A stretch of 64,000 bases of DNA, taken from assembly GCF_000716445.1 (NCBI RefSeq), contig NZ_JNWK01000017.1, forward strand, positions 124,001 through 188,000. The letters run 5' to 3'. Below are positions 42,123 through 50,763 of this stretch, in pieces. The stretch's first letter is position 1. Each line of letters begins with the position of its first letter. Under the pieces are notes generated by a model that was given only the letters and a program-made list of their open reading frames with translations, had not been told where the DNA came from and did not search any database. Both the position numbers and the translations under genes were made by a program. The stretch is from Streptomyces wedmorensis (lineage in GTDB: Bacteria; Actinomycetota; Actinomycetes; Streptomycetales; Streptomycetaceae).

Positions 42123-42743
42123 TCACGCCAGCAGGTCGTCGACCTGGGCCTCGCCGTCGCGGTAGCGGCGGGCGATCTCCGCGCTGCAGTCGTCGGCGGT
42201 CCGCTGGAGGTGTTGCCGACGACGCGAGACCTGCTGCTCGTACCCGGCCAGGCGGCCCATCGCCGCGTGCAGCTCGTCGTCCGTGCGGGCCGTCAGGTCC
42301 GACAGCTCGACCTCCGACAGCATCTCGGCCGCGAGCCGCCGGTACTCCTCGCCGCGCGGCGTCGACAGCGTCACGTGCCGGGCCGAGGTGCGGTGCCGCG
42401 ACGGCACGTCCGCGAGGATCTCGGACAGCCGGTCGAGGACCGGGGCCTCCGGATCGGTCCGCCGCGCCAGCTCGGCCCGCAGGATGTCGATCCGGCCCTG
42501 GAGCATCCGCCGTACGTAACTCAGGTCGGCCTCGTCGCTCTGCGCCTCACGCCGCAGGGTGCGCAGCTCCGGCAGCCGCAGGACACCGAGGTCGGGCCGC
42601 GCCGCCTCCGGCAGGGCGGTCTCGGCGGTCCGCTGCACGGGTGGGCGCGTCACGGGGCCTTCGCCCGGTCCTCCGCCCGGGAATCCGGAGCGGATCAGCG
42701 GTACGGGACCGGACGGCGTCGGCCCGGTGCCAGGTGCACTCAT
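42123..42743 (-). CDS. rsiG: Anti-sigma factor RsiG (c-di-GMP-dependent partner of WhiG)
   Basis: The 206-residue protein is helical and contains E(X)3S(X)2R(X)3Q(X)3D ([16 protein letters not shown], about residues 70-86), the c-di-GMP-binding signature described for RsiG. A second, degenerate copy is visible near [18 protein letters not shown], as expected for its antiparallel coiled-coil. In Streptomyces, RsiG bound to c-di-GMP sequesters the sporulation sigma factor WhiG. The first ~50 residues are Pro/Gly-rich. I use the ATG at 42743 ([13 protein letters not shown]); the open frame runs further upstream without coding character. Confidence 0.9.
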   Translation of the reverse strand: MSAPGTGPTPSGPVPLIRSGFPGGGPGEGPVTRPPVQRTAETALPEAARPDLGVLRLPELRTLRREAQSDEADLSYVRRMLQGRIDILRAELARRTDPEAPVLDRLSEILADVPSRHRTSARHVTLSTPRGEEYRRLAAEMLSEVELSDLTARTDDELHAAMGRLAGYEQQVSRRRQHLQRTADDCSAEIARRYRDGEAQVDDLLA

Positions 42744-42881
42744 GAGAATCGTCCCCTCGACCGGTGCGGAGCCGCACCGCCTCTCCGCATGGTGCCACTC
42801 CTGCGCGGGCGCGTGCAGGCGCTCTGCACCCGTTCGGCCCCTCGTCCTTCGGACCGCTGCCCACTCGGTAGGTTGGTACGC

Positions 42882-43307
42882 ATGCGAGCAGTGGTGCAGA
42901 GGGTCGACGGCGCGAGCGTCGTCGTCGCAGGGGAGACCGTCGGTGAGATCACCGGCGAGGGGCTGTGCGTGCTGGTCGGGGTGACCCACGACGACACCCC
43001 GGAGAAGGCCGCCCAATTGGCCAGAAAGCTCTGGTCCGTCCGGGTGCTGGACGGCGAGAAGTCGTGCTCCGACGTGAACGCGCCGCTCCTCGTCATCTCC
43101 CAGTTCACGCTCTACGGAGACGCCCGCAAGGGCCGCCGCCCCACCTGGAACGCCGCCGCGCCCGGCCCGGTCGCCGAGCCCCTCGTCGACGAGGTCGTCG
43201 CTCAGCTGCGGCAGTTGGGCGCCCGCGTGGAGACGGGCCGCTTCGGAGCGGACATGCGCGTCTCGCTCACGAACCACGGCCCGTTCACGGTGCTCATCGA
43301 CGTGTGA
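42882..43307 (+). CDS. dtd: D-aminoacyl-tRNA deacylase
   Basis: The 141-residue enzyme hydrolyses D-amino acids, and glycine mischarged on tRNA-Ala, from tRNA. The two signature motifs are intact: [17 protein letters not shown] and, near the C-terminus, [13 protein letters not shown], containing the NxGP[FV]T cross-subunit Gly-cisPro motif. The start [15 protein letters not shown] is standard. It is divergent from rsiG. Confidence 0.96.
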   Translation: MRAVVQRVDGASVVVAGETVGEITGEGLCVLVGVTHDDTPEKAAQLARKLWSVRVLDGEKSCSDVNAPLLVISQFTLYGDARKGRRPTWNAAAPGPVAEPLVDEVVAQLRQLGARVETGRFGADMRVSLTNHGPFTVLIDV

Positions 43308-43318
43308 CCCGCCGGCGT

Positions 43319-44299
43319 CTACGGCTCGACGACCGTCTCCTGCGCGGCCGCCGTCGTCCCGGCGATCAGCGGAGCGTCCACCGGCACGTTCCGCTTCACC
43401 AGGGCGAGGGCGATCGGGCCCAGCTCGTGGTGGCGTACGGCGGTCGTCACGAAGCCGAGCTGCCGGCCCTCCTCACCGTCGGCGGCGAGCCGGACGGGCG
43501 TGCCGTGCCCCGGCAGCAGCACCTCGCTGCCGTCCAGGTGGAGGAAGACGAGCCGGCGCGGCGGCTTCCCGAGGTTCTGCACCCGTGCCACGGTCTCCTG
43601 ACCCCGGTAGCAGCCCTTCTGGAGGTGGACGGCGCTGCCGATGAGGCCGATCTCGTGCGGGATGGTCCGGTGGTCCGTCTCGAAGCCGAGCCGGGGCCGG
43701 TGCGCCTCGACCCGCAGCGCCTCGTACGCGAGGAGCCCGGCGGCCGGACCGTGCGAGGCCGCGAAGGACTCCAGGTCGGCGCGGGGCAGGAACAGGTCGC
43801 GGCCGTGCGCGGTCTCCCGTACGACCACGCCCTCGGGCGCCTCGGCGACGGAACCGGCCGGGAGGTGGACGACCGCGATGTCCTCCGTACGGTCGGCGAC
43901 CTCCACCCGGTAGAAGAACTTCATCGACTCCAGGTAGGCGACGAGCTCCTCCCGCGTCCCCGGCTCGACGTGCGCCCACACCGTCTCGCCGTCGTCGACG
44001 AGGTAGAGGGCGTGCTCGATGTGCCCGTTCGCGGAGAGGATCAGCGCGTCGGTCGCCCGCCCTGCCGGCAGGTCGGTCATGTACTGGGTGAGGAGCAGGT
44101 GCAGCCAGCTCAGCCGGTCGTCACCGGTGACGGCGATGACACCGCGGTGCGACAGGTCGACGAAACCGTCGCCTTCGGCGAGGGCGCGCTGCTCACGGAA
44201 GAGGTCGCCGTAGTGCGCGGCGACGCCTTCGTCGCGGCCTTCGGCGGCGACGGCACCGGGCAGGGACAGCAGAGGGCTGGTCGTTGAATGTCGCTGCAT
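43319..44299 (-). CDS. ygfZ: YgfZ/GcvT-domain iron-sulfur cluster repair protein
   Basis: This folate-binding protein family helps assemble or repair Fe-S enzymes. The 326-residue protein resembles aminomethyltransferase and carries the defining K-G-C-Y-x-G-Q-E motif (HLQKGCYRGQETVAR) at about residue 225, plus GDDRLSWLHLLLTQ at the N-terminus. It is convergent with dtd and divergent from nothing nearby: nur lies upstream on the same strand, 9 bases away. Confidence 0.92.
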   Translation of the reverse strand: MQRHSTTSPLLSLPGAVAAEGRDEGVAAHYGDLFREQRALAEGDGFVDLSHRGVIAVTGDDRLSWLHLLLTQYMTDLPAGRATDALILSANGHIEHALYLVDDGETVWAHVEPGTREELVAYLESMKFFYRVEVADRTEDIAVVHLPAGSVAEAPEGVVVRETAHGRDLFLPRADLESFAASHGPAAGLLAYEALRVEAHRPRLGFETDHRTIPHEIGLIGSAVHLQKGCYRGQETVARVQNLGKPPRRLVFLHLDGSEVLLPGHGTPVRLAADGEEGRQLGFVTTAVRHHELGPIALALVKRNVPVDAPLIAGTTAAAQETVVEP

Positions 44300-44308
44300 G
44301 GGAAAAGC

Positions 44309-44746
44309 CTACGACTCGGCGGCCGCGACCTTCCCGGCGCAGTCCGCACATCTGCCGAAGATCGCGAAGTGCTTCATGTCCGTCTCGAACCCGAAGGTCT
44401 CGCGGAGCTTCCCGGTGAACTCGGCGGCCACCTCGACGTCCGCCTCGATCACCTCGTCGCAGTCCCGGCAGACCAGGTGCAGATGGTGGTGCCGGTCCGC
44501 GAGGTGGTACGTGGGGGCCCCGTGCCCCAGATGGGCGTGGCTCACCAGCCCGAGCTCCTCCAGGAGCTCCAGGGTCCGGTACACCGTCGAGATGTTCACC
44601 CCCGACGCGGTCCTGCGGACCTCGACCAGGATGTCGTCGGGCGTCGCGTGCTCCAGCGCGTCGACGGCCTCAAGGACAAGCTGGCGCTGCGGCGTCAGCC
44701 GATAGCCGCGCTGTCGCAGATCGCTCTTCCAGTCGGTGCTCACCAC
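44309..44746 (-). CDS. nur: Nickel-responsive Fur-family regulator Nur
   Basis: The 145-residue Fur-family protein has an N-terminal winged helix (RLTPQRQLVLEAVDALEHATPDDIL, ISTVYRTLELLEELGLV) and a C-terminal metal and dimerisation domain with His-rich HLADRHHHLHLVCRDC and a second CxxC (GRCADC). It closely matches the Streptomyces Nur sequence as I remember it, which represses nickel uptake and the iron superoxide dismutase gene when nickel is bound. The ordinary Fur or Zur paralogues remain possible but fit less well. Confidence 0.88.
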   Translation of the reverse strand: MVSTDWKSDLRQRGYRLTPQRQLVLEAVDALEHATPDDILVEVRRTASGVNISTVYRTLELLEELGLVSHAHLGHGAPTYHLADRHHHLHLVCRDCDEVIEADVEVAAEFTGKLRETFGFETDMKHFAIFGRCADCAGKVAAAES

Positions 44747-44797
44747 GCCCTCCAGTGTAGGAGGGCGCGGCGCGGCACCCCAGACCTTCGGTGGTCT

Positions 44798-45370
44798 CTA
44801 ACGGAAGAACGCGATGCCGTCGTCGGGCATGTCGGGCAGGTTGCGGGCCATCTCCGCGACCTCCTCCGGCGTGACGACCTTCTTCAGGTGCGCCGACATG
44901 TACGGGCGGAGCGGCACCTCGGGGGTCGCCTTCTCGCCCACCCACATCAGGTCGCTCTTCACGTAGCCGTAGAGCCGCTTGCCACCGCTGTACGGGCCCG
45001 AGGCCGCGGTCCGGGCGACGGCGTCCGTCGCCAGGTCGATCTGCGGCTTCTGGTCGGCGAGCTCGCCGTACCAGATCTCGACGATGCCCTGGTCACGGAC
45101 CATGACGACCTCGACCTTGCGGTCCTTGTCGATCCGCCAGTAGCCGCTCTCGCTCTCCAGCGGACGGACCTTGTTGCCGTCGTTGTCCAGGACCCACGAG
45201 TGCGAGTGGTACTCGATGAAGTCCCGGCCGTCGTGACTGAACGTCACGGACTGGCCGAAGTTGCACTTCTCGGCGCCGGGGAAGTCGGAGACACCCGCGC
45301 CCTCCCACGTACCGAGCAGGAACGCGAGGGGGACGAGGTCCGGGTTGAGGTCGGACGGGATCTCGATCAT
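44798..45370 (-). CDS. FABP/nitrobindin-like beta-barrel protein
   Basis: The 190-residue protein has the nitrobindin/THAP4-like signature LLGTWEGAGV (GxWxGxG) near the N-terminus and a run of beta strands forming a 10-stranded barrel (FSHDGRDFIEYHSHSWVLD, RKVEVVMVRDQGIVEIWYG). In relatives a C-terminal His binds haem (here in YMSAHLKKVV), allowing reaction with NO or peroxynitrite. The role in Streptomyces is unproven. It lies upstream of nur on the same strand. Confidence 0.85.
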   Translation of the reverse strand: MIEIPSDLNPDLVPLAFLLGTWEGAGVSDFPGAEKCNFGQSVTFSHDGRDFIEYHSHSWVLDNDGNKVRPLESESGYWRIDKDRKVEVVMVRDQGIVEIWYGELADQKPQIDLATDAVARTAASGPYSGGKRLYGYVKSDLMWVGEKATPEVPLRPYMSAHLKKVVTPEEVAEMARNLPDMPDDGIAFFR

Positions 45371-45398
45371 GAGCAGCTCTGGCGTTCTCTAGAAGTGG

Positions 45399-45497
45399 TT
45401 ACCGCTGGCCCTGGTACAGCTTCTTCACGGCGAGCCCGGTGAAGGCGAGCACGCCGACACAGACGAGGACAAGCAGAGCTTCGAAGAAAACGATCAC
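45399..45497 (-). CDS. 32-residue membrane peptide
   Basis: A GTG at 45497 with GAGGAGC upstream starts a peptide that is one transmembrane helix (VFFEALLVLVCVGVLAFTG) with a short basic C-terminal tail (KKLYQGQR). Frame, ribosome-binding site and composition are convincing, and I recall similar unannotated peptides in other Streptomyces at this place. It ends 29 bases before the FABP-like gene on the same strand and is probably co-transcribed with it. Function unknown. Confidence 0.65.
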   Translation of the reverse strand: MIVFFEALLVLVCVGVLAFTGLAVKKLYQGQR

Positions 45498-45599
45498 GGG
45501 ATGCTCCTCGGACGAGCGGTGAAGGCAGTAAGGGCCGGACCCCAGCTTAGTAGGCGGGGGGCCCGGCCCACTCGGTGAGGTGGGTCTCGCGCGCCCGCG

Positions 45600-46454
45600 C
45601 TACCCCAGCAGCTGGTTCTGCAGCGTGACCGTCTGCTGGAACGGCACCGCGAGCGCCTCGCCCTTCCGCGTCTGCGTGATCAACGCGAGCGTGTCACCCG
45701 CCTGGACGTAGGCCCAACGGACCTGCTCGGGACCGTAGGGCTTGCGCTCCCAGAAGGCGTCGGCCTTCGTGTCCCGCACCTTGATGCCCTCGGTGAAGGA
45801 GTCCATGACGAAGCCCTCGACCCCGTCGGGCAGCGTCTTGATGCCGACGGTGCCGTAGCCCCCTCGCAGGGTGTCGTCGTAGTACTGCTGCGCGTACGCC
45901 ACCGAGACGAACCGGAGCAGATGGATGCTGGTCCGGGTGCCGTCCGGGGTCGTCCAGGCCCGGGCCGCGATGTGGCGCAGGGCGGAGTCCGCGAGCGCCT
46001 GCTTCATGTCGGCGCGGTACTCCTTCCCGTAGAGGGAGAGGTAGGCGTCCGTGGACACGAACCCGCCGTCCGTCTTCGGGTCGACGGTCGCCCCGACCGG
46101 CGCGGGCAGCAGCAGCTGCCGCACGTCGGCATGGTGGACCTCTCCCTCGTTGTCGTCGCCGTAGGGGCGCGGCCGGTCCACCGGCAGCGCCGGCAGCTTG
46201 AGCTGCGGGTACTCCCAGCGGCCGTCGCTTTCGGTCGCGAGGCCGGGTACGTCCTCCCGGTCGAGCGCGGTGATCCCCATGGCGGTGCCGGCACCCACGC
46301 CGCCGCACACGACGACCGTGGCCGTCCAGCGGGCGACGGCCCACAGGACGCGGCGGGACCGTCGGGGCGCGGTGGGCGCGGGAGCGGGTTCGGCCACCGG
46401 CTCCGGGGCGGGCTCCGCCACGTCGGCGACCGTCACGGTCTGCTGCTCGGTCAT
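45600..46454 (-). CDS. Membrane-anchored protein, third of a set of three
   Basis: The 284-residue protein has a Pro/Ala-rich cytoplasmic N-terminus, one transmembrane helix (about residues 38-60: RRVLWAVARWTATVVVCGG then GVGAGTAMGI) and an extracytoplasmic domain of ~210 residues. Segments such as ADVRQLLLPAPVGA, LRHIAARAW and RTSIHLLRFVSVAYAQQYYDD correspond to like-placed segments in the two upstream genes, so the three are paralogues. The ATG overlaps the previous stop (ATGA). No known domain is recognised. Confidence 0.82.
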   Translation of the reverse strand: MTEQQTVTVADVAEPAPEPVAEPAPAPTAPRRSRRVLWAVARWTATVVVCGGVGAGTAMGITALDREDVPGLATESDGRWEYPQLKLPALPVDRPRPYGDDNEGEVHHADVRQLLLPAPVGATVDPKTDGGFVSTDAYLSLYGKEYRADMKQALADSALRHIAARAWTTPDGTRTSIHLLRFVSVAYAQQYYDDTLRGGYGTVGIKTLPDGVEGFVMDSFTEGIKVRDTKADAFWERKPYGPEQVRWAYVQAGDTLALITQTRKGEALAVPFQQTVTLQNQLLG

Positions 46455-47230
46455 ACGTACTCCCCCGGGGAATCGATGTGCCCGAGCTGCTTCGCCAGCA
46501 GCTCGGCGATGGCCTTCCCGTCGAGCGGCGCGGCGCCGTACGCCGCGACGCTGACCAGGAACTCGCCGGTGTAGGCCGTGCACGTCATGCCCCGCAGCTG
46601 GGCCTCCTTCTCCTCCTTGTCGCCCTCGGTGGGCTCGGGGAGGAGGTGGCAGGCGGCGTTCCGCTCGTGGTCCTCGACCTTCGGCCCCTTGCGGAGCTTC
46701 AGATAGCCGGCCAGCTCCGTCCGCAGGGCGTAGAAGTTCCGGACCGCCTTCTTGTCCTTCATGCGCATGACGAGCACCTCCACCTGGACGTCGGCGGCGA
46801 TCCCGGCGTACGAGCGCATGGCCATGCCCTGGAGCCCGAGGGCGTCGATCCGCCGCTCGTACTCGCGGCGCTTCTTCCCGTAGACGCCCTTGCCCGTCGC
46901 CTTGAGGAGGTCCGCGGCCTGTCGGGCCCCCAGCTCTCCGTCGTTGCCGTACCCCTCGATGTCCGACCCCAGCCGGTAGCCGACCGGCATGGGCAGGAGG
47001 AGCTTGCTCAGCGGAGTGGAGGCACGCCCCCTGGCTATGCCCTCGGCCGGGTCGTCGGACTCCACCGTCGGCGTGGGCTCCGCCCACGCCACGGTCGGCG
47101 CCGTCCGGTCGGCCCCGTCCGCGGTGACCGCGGTGTACGCGACTCCGCCGCCGATGGTCCCCAGGACGAGGACGGAGACCAGTACGTTCTTCAGGATCCG
47201 GCGCCGGCGGCTCCCGGGCTTCTCGCTCAC
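46451..47230 (-). CDS. Membrane-anchored protein, second of the set
   Basis: The 259-residue protein has a basic N-terminus, one transmembrane helix (LVSVLVLGTIGGGVAYTAV, about residues 16-35) and an outside domain. The conserved block LSKLLLPMPVGYRLG matches RQLLLPAPVGA and RKLLVPRPAGA in its neighbours; a pair of cysteines (NAACHLLPE, GMTCTAYTG) could form a disulfide. It overlaps both neighbours by four bases, so the three are one operon. Function unknown. Confidence 0.82.
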   Translation of the reverse strand: MSEKPGSRRRRILKNVLVSVLVLGTIGGGVAYTAVTADGADRTAPTVAWAEPTPTVESDDPAEGIARGRASTPLSKLLLPMPVGYRLGSDIEGYGNDGELGARQAADLLKATGKGVYGKKRREYERRIDALGLQGMAMRSYAGIAADVQVEVLVMRMKDKKAVRNFYALRTELAGYLKLRKGPKVEDHERNAACHLLPEPTEGDKEEKEAQLRGMTCTAYTGEFLVSVAAYGAAPLDGKAIAELLAKQLGHIDSPGEYV

Positions 47231-48102
47231 AGGCGCTCCAACTGCTTCTCGGCGAGCGAACGGACGTCCTTCTCGGCGATCTTCCGGGTGTCGAACATGA
47301 AAATCTCGATCGCGACGTCCCCACGCTGGGCGAACGCGCGGGCCTCGTAGATGTCGAGGTATCCGGCCTCGCGATGCACCGGGTAGACGAAGTAGCGGCC
47401 GTTCCCGGAGCCCTTCAGCTCCTCACCGGCCGCGCCGGATTCGTCTTCCGCGTAGGAGAGCTGGTCCTCCACGAACTCCAGGGCGCCGATCTGCTCGCCG
47501 GGGCGGTACTGAATGAGGTTGACCGTGACCGTCCGGTACTCGCCCGACCGCCACGAGCGGCTCGCGATGCGCCGGATGCCCTGGCGGAGCTGGAACTGCA
47601 GCGCGTGGTTCGGCCAGGTGTAGTCGGAGACGTAGGTCGAGAGCGAAACCCAGCCGTCCTCACCGTCGGCCTTCGCCCCCGCCGGGCGCGGAACCAGCAG
47701 CTTCCGCAGGTCGCCCTGTGCCTTCGACTGCAGGTCCTCCTTCGCGGAGAGCGGTTCCGGCTCCTGGCCCTCGGGGAGCGGCTTCGCCGGGTAGGCGAGG
47801 CCGGGCTGGTTGAGGGCGGGGAGCGGGGTGGGTTCGCGGTCGGCCTGGATGCGGTAGCCGACGGCGGTGCCGCCGACGAGGCCGAGGACGGCGGCGACGG
47901 CGATCAGCCGGACCGTACGGAGGACCCGGCGGCGCGGCCGTGTGGCGGTGTCGGGCGTGGTGCCGGTGGGCGTGGTGCCGGTGGGCGTCTCCGGTGCGGC
48001 GGGTTCGGCAGGATTCACGACCGGAATGGCTGCTTCCGGTACCGCGTCACGCTCCGGAGGTGGCGCTGTTCCCTGGTTCGGGATGGTTTCTTCGTTGCTC
48101 AA
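47227..48102 (-). CDS. Membrane-anchored protein, first of the set
   Basis: A TTG start at 48102, six bases after GGGGGGA, gives 291 residues: a ~60-residue Pro/Thr/Glu-rich cytoplasmic tail (containing repeated PTGTTP), one transmembrane helix (LRTVRLIAVAAVLGLVGGTAVG, two pieces, about residues 60-82) and an extracytoplasmic domain with LRKLLVPRPAGAKADGEDG and IRRIASRSWRSGEYRTVTV. It leads the three-gene operon. The group may be a sensor or scaffold set, but no domain is recognised. Confidence 0.8.
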   Translation of the reverse strand: MSNEETIPNQGTAPPPERDAVPEAAIPVVNPAEPAAPETPTGTTPTGTTPDTATRPRRRVLRTVRLIAVAAVLGLVGGTAVGYRIQADREPTPLPALNQPGLAYPAKPLPEGQEPEPLSAKEDLQSKAQGDLRKLLVPRPAGAKADGEDGWVSLSTYVSDYTWPNHALQFQLRQGIRRIASRSWRSGEYRTVTVNLIQYRPGEQIGALEFVEDQLSYAEDESGAAGEELKGSGNGRYFVYPVHREAGYLDIYEARAFAQRGDVAIEIFMFDTRKIAEKDVRSLAEKQLERL

Positions 48103-48205
48103 GAGTCCCCCCACGAGACCTGAAGCGCGGATTCCGTCATCCGCGCACCCAGCTGACACGCGAGGGACGCAGGGGGTTGCAGCGCCGCGCATTACAGTTC
48201 GGCAT

Positions 48206-48568
48206 ATGGCGAAGAAGCTCGTGATCAAGGTGACCGCAGGGGCCGACGCCCCCGAACGCTGCTCGCAGGCCTTCACGGTGGCCGCCGTCGCCGTCGCGAG
48301 CGGCGTGGAGGTCTCGCTCTGGCTGACCGGCGAGTCGTCGTGGTTCGCGCTGCCGGGCCGGGCGGCGGAGTTCGAGCTTCCGCACGCCGCGCCGCTGCCG
48401 GACCTGATCGAGTCGATCCTCGCGGCCGGCCGCGTCACCCTCTGCACCCAGTGCGCCGCCCGCCGGGAGATCACGGAGGAGGACGTCCTGGACGGCGTCC
48501 GCATCGCCGGCGCGCAGGTCTTCGTCCAGGAAGCGATGTCCGACGAGACCCAGGCCCTCGTCTACTAG
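48206..48568 (+). CDS. DsrE/DsrF-like family protein
   Basis: The 120-residue protein has the DsrE alpha/beta fold (KLVIKVTAGADAPERCSQAFTVAAVAVASG, VEVSLWLTGESSWFAL) and two cysteines in TLCTQCAARR, the place where sulfur-carrier members hold their active Cys. It may handle sulfur or be a peroxiredoxin-like protein. The gene stands alone and is divergent from the three-gene operon. The region after it carries a 180-bp duplication. Confidence 0.85.
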   Translation: MAKKLVIKVTAGADAPERCSQAFTVAAVAVASGVEVSLWLTGESSWFALPGRAAEFELPHAAPLPDLIESILAAGRVTLCTQCAARREITEEDVLDGVRIAGAQVFVQEAMSDETQALVY

Positions 48569-48570
48569 CC

Positions 48571-48939
48571 CCGACGCACCCCTCGCACCGCTCGGCCCCA
48601 AGGGGCCTCACAGGCTTCGCGCCGCTGCGCCGGACTCCGTCCACCGACAGTGACCGGCGGCCCGCTTACCGCTCCCGGCGCTTCTTGCCGTCCAGCTCGT
48701 CCCACCACTCATCGGACTGAGGATCACCCGAGGGGTCGTCCCACCAGCGGACCCATCCCCCGACGCACCCCTCGCACCGCTCGGCCCCAAGGGGCCTCAC
48801 AGGCTTCGCGCCGCTGCGCCGGACTCCGTCCACCGACGGCGACCGGCGGCCCACTTACGGCTCCCGGCGCTTCTTGCCGTCCAGCTCGTCCCACCACTCA
48901 TCGGACTGAGGGTCACCCGAGGGGTCGTCCCACCAGCGG
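48571..48939. repeat. Tandem duplication of ~180 bp (period 189)
   Basis: 48571-48750 and 48760-48939 are nearly identical. The second copy contains the last ~27 codons and stop of the DUF3099 gene; the first is therefore a detached copy of that 3' end (positions 48666-48750 in frame) plus the downstream spacer. A shorter inverted copy of the spacer part lies at about 49355-49402. Confidence 0.9.
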
Positions 48940-49148
48940 TCTTCGGGGCCGCGGCGGTTGGCGACCATGGCGGCGACGGGTGGGATGACCATGGCGACGA
49001 CGCACATGCCGATGGCGACGGGCATCGAGAAGAGGCGCACGACGGCCCAGGCGCCCACGAAGAGGGCCAGGCAGGCGCCCATCATCCAGAAGTAGACGTG
49101 ACGGCGGCGTGCGTACACACATTCAGGGTACGGCGAGGCGCCCGTCAT
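48855..49148 (-). CDS. DUF3099 family membrane protein
   Basis: The 97-residue protein has two transmembrane helices (VYFWMMGACLALFVGAWAVV and MPVAIGMCVVAMVIPPVAA) and a C-terminal cytoplasmic segment rich in Asp/Trp (DRWWDDPSGDPQSDEWWDE), matching DUF3099 proteins of actinobacteria. Function unknown. The C-terminal segment is duplicated downstream as a gene fragment. Confidence 0.85.
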   Translation of the reverse strand: MTGASPYPECVYARRRHVYFWMMGACLALFVGAWAVVRLFSMPVAIGMCVVAMVIPPVAAMVANRRGPEDRWWDDPSGDPQSDEWWDELDGKKRREP

Positions 49149-49233
49149 CGACGGCCGGAGGCCGGCGCGACGGCCCGAAGTCTGCGGGACCCCCTGGGGC
49201 CGGGCAGCGCGAGGGGCCGTGGGAAAAAGAGGA

Positions 49234-49297
49234 CCGGAGGGCCGTGCCTCTAGTCCTGGAAATGGCGTCCAACCCCCCAGGAGGCACGGCCCTCCGG
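49234..49297. terminator. 17-bp perfect inverted repeat downstream of DUF1416
   Basis: CCGGAGGGCCGTGCCTC and its complement are separated by 30 bases. It lies past the DUF1416 stop on the minus strand and is probably its terminator, although the long loop is unusual. Confidence 0.6.
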
Positions 49298-49408
49298 CCG
49301 TAGGTGAGGCTGCGGACCACGCGGACCCCGACGGGCGGAGCCCGTGGTGGCGTGCCGAAGCCTGTGAGGCGCCCCCGGCGCCGAGCGGTGCGAGGGGCGC
49401 GTCAGGAA

Positions 49409-49696
49409 TCAGACCGCGATGGCGACCTCGGCGAGGCCACCCTTCTGGGCGACGACCTGGCGGTCGGCGGTGCCGCCGGGAACCAGGGCGCGGACGGTCC
49501 AGGTGCCCTCGGCCGCGTAGAAGCGGAACTGTCCGGTGGCGGAGGTCGGGACCTCGGCCGTGAACTCGCCGGTCGAGTCCAGGAGGCGGACGTAACCGGT
49601 GACGGGCTCGCCGTCCTTGGTCACGAAGCCCTGGATGGTGGTCTCACCGGGCTTGATCGTCGAGGCGTCGGGGCCGCCGGGCTGCGCTCCACACAT
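49409..49696 (-). CDS. DUF1416 family protein
   Basis: The 95-residue protein is a small carboxypeptidase-regulatory-like beta sandwich (IQGFVTKDGEPVTGYVRLLD, GQFRFYAAEGTWTVRALVPGG) with an N-terminal cysteine (MCGAQPGGP). The family is restricted to actinobacteria and nearly always follows a thiosulfate sulfurtransferase gene, as here (52 bases). A role in sulfur handling is inferred from that pairing only. Confidence 0.88.
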   Translation of the reverse strand: MCGAQPGGPDASTIKPGETTIQGFVTKDGEPVTGYVRLLDSTGEFTAEVPTSATGQFRFYAAEGTWTVRALVPGGTADRQVVAQKGGLAEVAIAV

Positions 49697-49748
49697 GATG
49701 TTCTGTCCTTACGGTCGAGGGGTCCGGAGGGGAGGAGGGTCCGGGGAC

Positions 49749-50594
49749 TTACTTGTTGGCGCCGAGCTCGATCGGCACGCCGACGAGGGAGCCGTACTCG
49801 GTCCACGAGCCGTCGTAGTTCTTGACGTTCGTGACCTCGAGCAGCTCGTGCAGGACGAACCAGGTCAGCGCGGAGCGCTCGCCGATGCGGCAGTAGGCGA
49901 TGGTGTCCTTCGCCAGATCGACCTGCTCGGCCTCGTAGAGGGCCTTGAGCTCGTCGTCCGACTTGAAGGTGCCGTCGTCGTTGGCGTTCTTCGACCACGG
50001 GATGTTGCGGGCGCTCGGCACGTGGCCGGGGCGCTGCGACTGCTCCTGCGGGAGGTGCGCCGGGGCGAGCAGCTTGCCGGAGAACTCGTCGGGCGAGCGG
50101 ACGTCGACCAGGTTCTGGGCGCCGATCGCGGCCACGACGTCGTCGCGGAAGGCGCGGATCGAGGAGTCCTGGGCCTTGGCCTTGTACTCGGTGGCCGGGC
50201 GGGACGGGACCTCGGAGCCGTCGACCAGGTCACGGGAGTCGAGCTCCCACTTCTTGCGGCCGCCGTCGAGGAGCTTCACGTCCTGGTGGCCGTACAGCTT
50301 GAAGTACCAGTAGGCGTAGGAGGCGAACCAGTTGTTGTTGCCGCCGTAGAGGACGACCGTGGTGTCGTTGCCGATGCCCTTGGCCGAGAGGAGCTTCTCG
50401 AAGCCCTCCTGGTCGATGAAGTCGCGGCGGACCGGGTCCTGGAGGTCCTGGGTCCAGTCGATCCGGATGGCGTTGCGGATGTGGTTCTTCTCGTAGGCCG
50501 AGGTGTCCTCGTCGACCTCGACGAGGGCGACCTGCGGGTTGTCGAGGTTGGCCTCGACCCAGTCCGCGTCGACCAGTACGTCGCTGCGAGCCAT
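49749..50594 (-). CDS. Thiosulfate sulfurtransferase (rhodanese)
   Basis: The 281-residue protein has two rhodanese domains. The second contains the catalytic Cys in AYCRIGERSALTWF, the CRxGxR-type loop of thiosulfate-specific enzymes; the first is inactive and carries the family's DWTQDLQDPVRRDF and GGNNNWFASYAYWYFKLYG blocks. It transfers sulfane sulfur, in actinobacteria to the sulfur-carrier pathway. Upstream lies a cysteine-containing leader peptide, pointing to control by cysteine supply. Confidence 0.94.
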   Translation of the reverse strand: MARSDVLVDADWVEANLDNPQVALVEVDEDTSAYEKNHIRNAIRIDWTQDLQDPVRRDFIDQEGFEKLLSAKGIGNDTTVVLYGGNNNWFASYAYWYFKLYGHQDVKLLDGGRKKWELDSRDLVDGSEVPSRPATEYKAKAQDSSIRAFRDDVVAAIGAQNLVDVRSPDEFSGKLLAPAHLPQEQSQRPGHVPSARNIPWSKNANDDGTFKSDDELKALYEAEQVDLAKDTIAYCRIGERSALTWFVLHELLEVTNVKNYDGSWTEYGSLVGVPIELGANK

Positions 50595-50763
50595 GCTGTT
50601 CTCCTCCGGGGCAGTGTGCGGCGGTGTGGTGCGGGTAGTGCGTGTGTGTGGTGCGGTACGCGTCGTCGCGTGGCGTACGGACTGCGGACGTGCGTACGGC
50701 TTGCACAGGGCGGCCCTGACCGCGGTGGGAGGGCCTGAGGAATACGGGAGTGGCGAGTCCCGC

